A stretch of 55,220 nucleotides of DNA, taken from the NCBI RefSeq assembly GCF_011049865.1, contig NZ_DRGY01000121.1:1-55220 (forward strand). The letters run 5' to 3'. This document shows positions 53,218 to 55,220 of the stretch, piece by piece. The first letter of the stretch is position 1. Each line of letters begins with the position of its first letter. Source of the stretch: Marinobacter antarcticus. Lineage in GTDB: Bacteria > Pseudomonadota > Gammaproteobacteria > Pseudomonadales > Oleiphilaceae. The notes below the pieces were generated by a model, which saw nothing but the letters and a program-made list of their open reading frames with translations, ran no database searches and was not told the DNA's origin. The translations under genes were made by a program, and so were the position numbers.

Positions 53218-54873
53218 ATGGAAACCGTGGTGGCCTGGGTAACCAATCACCACGCCGACCTGCTGTTGCGACCGGAATATATCTACCTGCGTGATTTCTT
53301 CGAGTTGTCCCGCCCTGCCCGTGCGTTATTGACCCGCATGGTGATGCGCGCTGGCGACCTATTCCGGGCGGACAAGCTGAATTACCCTGAACTGGGACGC
53401 CCGGTAGCGGACGCCTTGGAGGAACTGAGAGCTGCCGACTGGTTGGATACCGCCCCGCTGTTGACCCTGGACGAACTGTTTCGCCTGTTCACTCTGGCGG
53501 AACTGCGACCGGCGTTTGCGTCGGTTCTGGCGCAGTCGGGACATCCCAAAACCCTGCCTAAAGCCCGTATGCGCGAGGCTCTTCAGGACGCCCTTAAGGA
53601 AGCCCTTAAGGAGGGAACCTTCGCGGAAGCTCGCACGCTGACGGACTGGTTTGAGCGAGCAGAAGCCGTAGTGCGGGTCAACCGGATGGATCTGTTCGAT
53701 CGTGTACGGCTGATGTTCTTTGGCAACCTGCGCCAGAGCTGGTCTGATTTCGTGCTGGTGGAGTTGGGTCATCACCGCTATGAACCGGTGGCGTTTACGC
53801 CAGAAGCCCGGGCCTTCTCCCGGCGCAGCGAGGTGGATACCTATCTGGCTATGCACCGCTGCCGCGAGCTTCTGGACGCCGGAATTCCCGCCGCAGACGT
53901 GTGGACCGAGGTGCCGCAGCCTTCGGACAACCCCTGGCTGACCAGCCGCCGTGATCGGCTGTTGCTGGAGCTGGGGCGACAGGCAGAACGCCAGGGCGAA
54001 CGTGAGTTGGCGCTGCAAGCACTGGCGGCCAGTGGCCATCGCGAGGCAGGGTTGAAACAGCTGCGGCTGATGGAGCGGATGAAACGTTTCGAGCAAGCCT
54101 GGTGCATTGCGGCCAGTTGGCAAAATCAGGCGCTGAGCGACGCCGAAGCCCAGGGCCTGGCGCGCATTGTGAAGCGGCTGGCGGCAAAAACGGGTCAGCC
54201 GGCTCCGCTGGCGCCGCAGAACCCTGACATACATGAGTTCACGCTGACATTGCCGCCAACCGTTGGCTCTGTGGAGCGCGTGATTCGGGATCACCTGTCC
54301 ACCCCTGAAGCGCCGGTGTTCTATGTGGAAAACACCCTGATCAACAGCTTGTTCGGATTGCTGTGCTGGCACGCGATCTTCAAACCAATACCCGGTGCTT
54401 TCTTTCACCCGTTCCACTCGGGCCCGGCGGATCTTGTGCGAGAGGACTTTCTGAGCCGCCGGCAAGCTGCCTTCGATCAGTGTTTTGCAGCGCTGCGTGA
54501 TGGGCGTTATCGCCAGCAGATTCTGGATGTCTACGCGGCTAAACAGGGTATCACCAACCCCTTTGTGATCTGGCCGGCATTGAGTGAGGAGCTGCTGAAT
54601 CTGGCGCTGGATTGTATTCCCACAGAAGATCTGCAGATTCTGTTCGAACGGCTTTTGCTGAATATCCGGGAACATCGTAGCGGCTTCCCGGATCTGGTGC
54701 GCTTTTATCCGGACGCCCCGGCCAACAAGCCGCGCTATGAAATGATCGAAGTGAAGGGCCCTGGCGACCGACTGCAGGATCACCAAATCCGCTGGTTGCA
54801 CTTTTTTGCCCGCAAGGGAATCGCCGCCAGCGTGTGTTATTTGCGCTGGCAAGACAGCGGAGTCACCCCGTGA
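53218..54873 (+). CDS. FAN1-like structure-specific nuclease with VRR-NUC domain
   Basis: A 551-residue cytoplasmic protein resembling bacterial FAN1, a 5'-flap nuclease acting in interstrand crosslink repair. The C-terminal VRR-NUC domain shows SGFPDLVRF and EVKGPGDRLQDHQIRWLHFF; Asp492, Glu511 and Lys513 fit the PD-(D/E)XK catalytic set. The N-terminal region has an SAP-like/helical part (YLRDFFELSRPARALLTRM) and a central TPR-like helical region (about 230-320). ATG 53218 has GGAG just upstream; a TTG six codons earlier has no ribosome site. A 12-bp tandem duplication at 53590-53613 encodes ALKEALKE. It overlaps the following helicase gene by four bases (GTGA). Confidence 0.9.
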   Translation: METVVAWVTNHHADLLLRPEYIYLRDFFELSRPARALLTRMVMRAGDLFRADKLNYPELGRPVADALEELRAADWLDTAPLLTLDELFRLFTLAELRPAFASVLAQSGHPKTLPKARMREALQDALKEALKEGTFAEARTLTDWFERAEAVVRVNRMDLFDRVRLMFFGNLRQSWSDFVLVELGHHRYEPVAFTPEARAFSRRSEVDTYLAMHRCRELLDAGIPAADVWTEVPQPSDNPWLTSRRDRLLLELGRQAERQGERELALQALAASGHREAGLKQLRLMERMKRFEQAWCIAASWQNQALSDAEAQGLARIVKRLAAKTGQPAPLAPQNPDIHEFTLTLPPTVGSVERVIRDHLSTPEAPVFYVENTLINSLFGLLCWHAIFKPIPGAFFHPFHSGPADLVREDFLSRRQAAFDQCFAALRDGRYRQQILDVYAAKQGITNPFVIWPALSEELLNLALDCIPTEDLQILFERLLLNIREHRSGFPDLVRFYPDAPANKPRYEMIEVKGPGDRLQDHQIRWLHFFARKGIAASVCYLRWQDSGVTP

Positions 54874-55220
54874 AAGTTGCGGTGAGAACCCTGTGTGAGT
54901 TCGCCGCCCGGGAAGGCGATCTGGACTTTCGCTACACGCCCGCGCCCAGTGCCGAAGAGGGCATTGCCGGCCACCAGGCCATTCAGGGGAAACGCGGTTA
55001 CGGTTATAAAAGCGAGTATTCACTTACCGGTGAGTGTATGGGATTAGAGATTTACGGCCGGGCTGATGTGTATAATCCGCACGCCGGCTTGTTAGAAGAA
55101 ATCAAAACCCACCGTGGCGACTTGTCCCGCATTCGGCCTCACCAGCGGGCGTTGCACCTGGCTCAGTTACGGGCATACGGGGCCCTGCTGTGTCGACAGG
55201 AAAAGCGCAAATCCCTGAAA
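54870..55220 (+). CDS. DinG/Rad3-like helicase with N-terminal Cas4-like nuclease domain (partial)
   Basis: GTG at 54870 overlaps the FAN1-like stop codon; the frame stays open for 117 codons to the window edge. The visible part is a PD-(D/E)XK module: VRTLCEFAAREGDLDFRYTP at the start, then GRADVYNP with Asp66 and LLEEIKTHRGDL with Glu77 and Lys79, then HQRALHLAQLRAYGALL, the Q/AxxY helix of Cas4/AddB-type nucleases. From memory, this arrangement is the N-terminus of the large superfamily 2 DinG-like helicases found next to VRR-NUC nucleases in Pseudomonas. The helicase part itself is outside the window, so that half of the call is inferred. Confidence 0.75.
   Translation, partial: MKVAVRTLCEFAAREGDLDFRYTPAPSAEEGIAGHQAIQGKRGYGYKSEYSLTGECMGLEIYGRADVYNPHAGLLEEIKTHRGDLSRIRPHQRALHLAQLRAYGALLCRQEKRKSLK

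Noticed and set aside
53750..54190. Minus-strand frames 53841-54107 and 53849-54187
   Set aside because: Ser/Ala/Arg-rich shadows inside the FAN1-like coding region.
53359..55023. 554-codon minus-strand open frame
   Set aside because: It lies antisense to the FAN1-like gene, which has clear nuclease motifs. The antisense product is Arg/Gln/His-rich with no domain and is a by-product of GC-rich codon use.

Overview
The window looks like the replication-origin neighbourhood of a moderately GC-rich, marine-type gammaproteobacterium. Marinobacter or a close relative is the best guess. This rests on the proteins resembling Pseudomonas and Marinobacter homologues and on the gene order glmS-glmU-atp-parBA-rsmG-mnmG / mnmE-yidC-yidD-rnpA-rpmH / dnaA-dnaN-ABC1-recF-gyrB. 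The genus is an inference; no marker gene was compared.

Layout. 1-420: right end of a Tn7-like transposon. The 5' part of tnsA runs leftwards out of the window, and an array of three 20-bp TnsB-type repeats ends in a TGT/ACA terminus 24 bp past the glmS stop codon, which is the classical attTn7 position. 445-3672: glmS and glmU (UDP-GlcNAc synthesis). 3815-10951: complete F1Fo ATP synthase operon atpIBEFHAGDC with a well-formed promoter upstream. 11221-12972: chromosomal parA/parB. 13007-15546: rsmG and mnmG. 15547-15899: AT-rich spacer with DnaA boxes (a secondary origin candidate). 15887-22066: LplT-like MFS transporter, an RND pump (permease and adaptor, no outer-membrane factor) and a DUF3833 lipoprotein. 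22248-24359: DUF2959 lipoprotein, Crp/Fnr-family regulator, BON-domain lipoprotein. 24371-28462: mnmE, yidC, yidD, rnpA, rpmH. 28463-29134: main oriC candidate with many DnaA boxes, a DUE-like AT block and a long inverted repeat. 29135-36762: dnaA, dnaN, ABC1-family kinase-like gene, recF (carrying two parS sites) and gyrB. 36858-38964: VC0807-type membrane protein and gabT. 39055-42763: two divergent ABC exporters, the left one apparently starting at an AUU codon. 42757-52366: recC-recB-recD operon with a 16-bp tandem repeat in its upstream region. 52568-55220: DUF4864 protein, a FAN1-like VRR-NUC nuclease, and the start of a DinG/Rad3-type helicase with a Cas4-like nuclease domain.

How it fits together. 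Almost every gene left of 28.5 kb is on the minus strand, and the dnaA-gyrB block on the right is on the plus strand, so transcription runs away from the rpmH-dnaA spacer. That supports this spacer as the working origin. ParB would load at parS inside recF, about 5 kb from that origin, while parAB sits about 16 kb on the other side. The right third is a DNA-repair neighbourhood (RecBCD, FAN1-like nuclease, nuclease-helicase). The clearest accessory feature is the Tn7-like element, whose cargo and remaining tns genes lie left of the window. No tRNA, rRNA, CRISPR array or prophage was seen.
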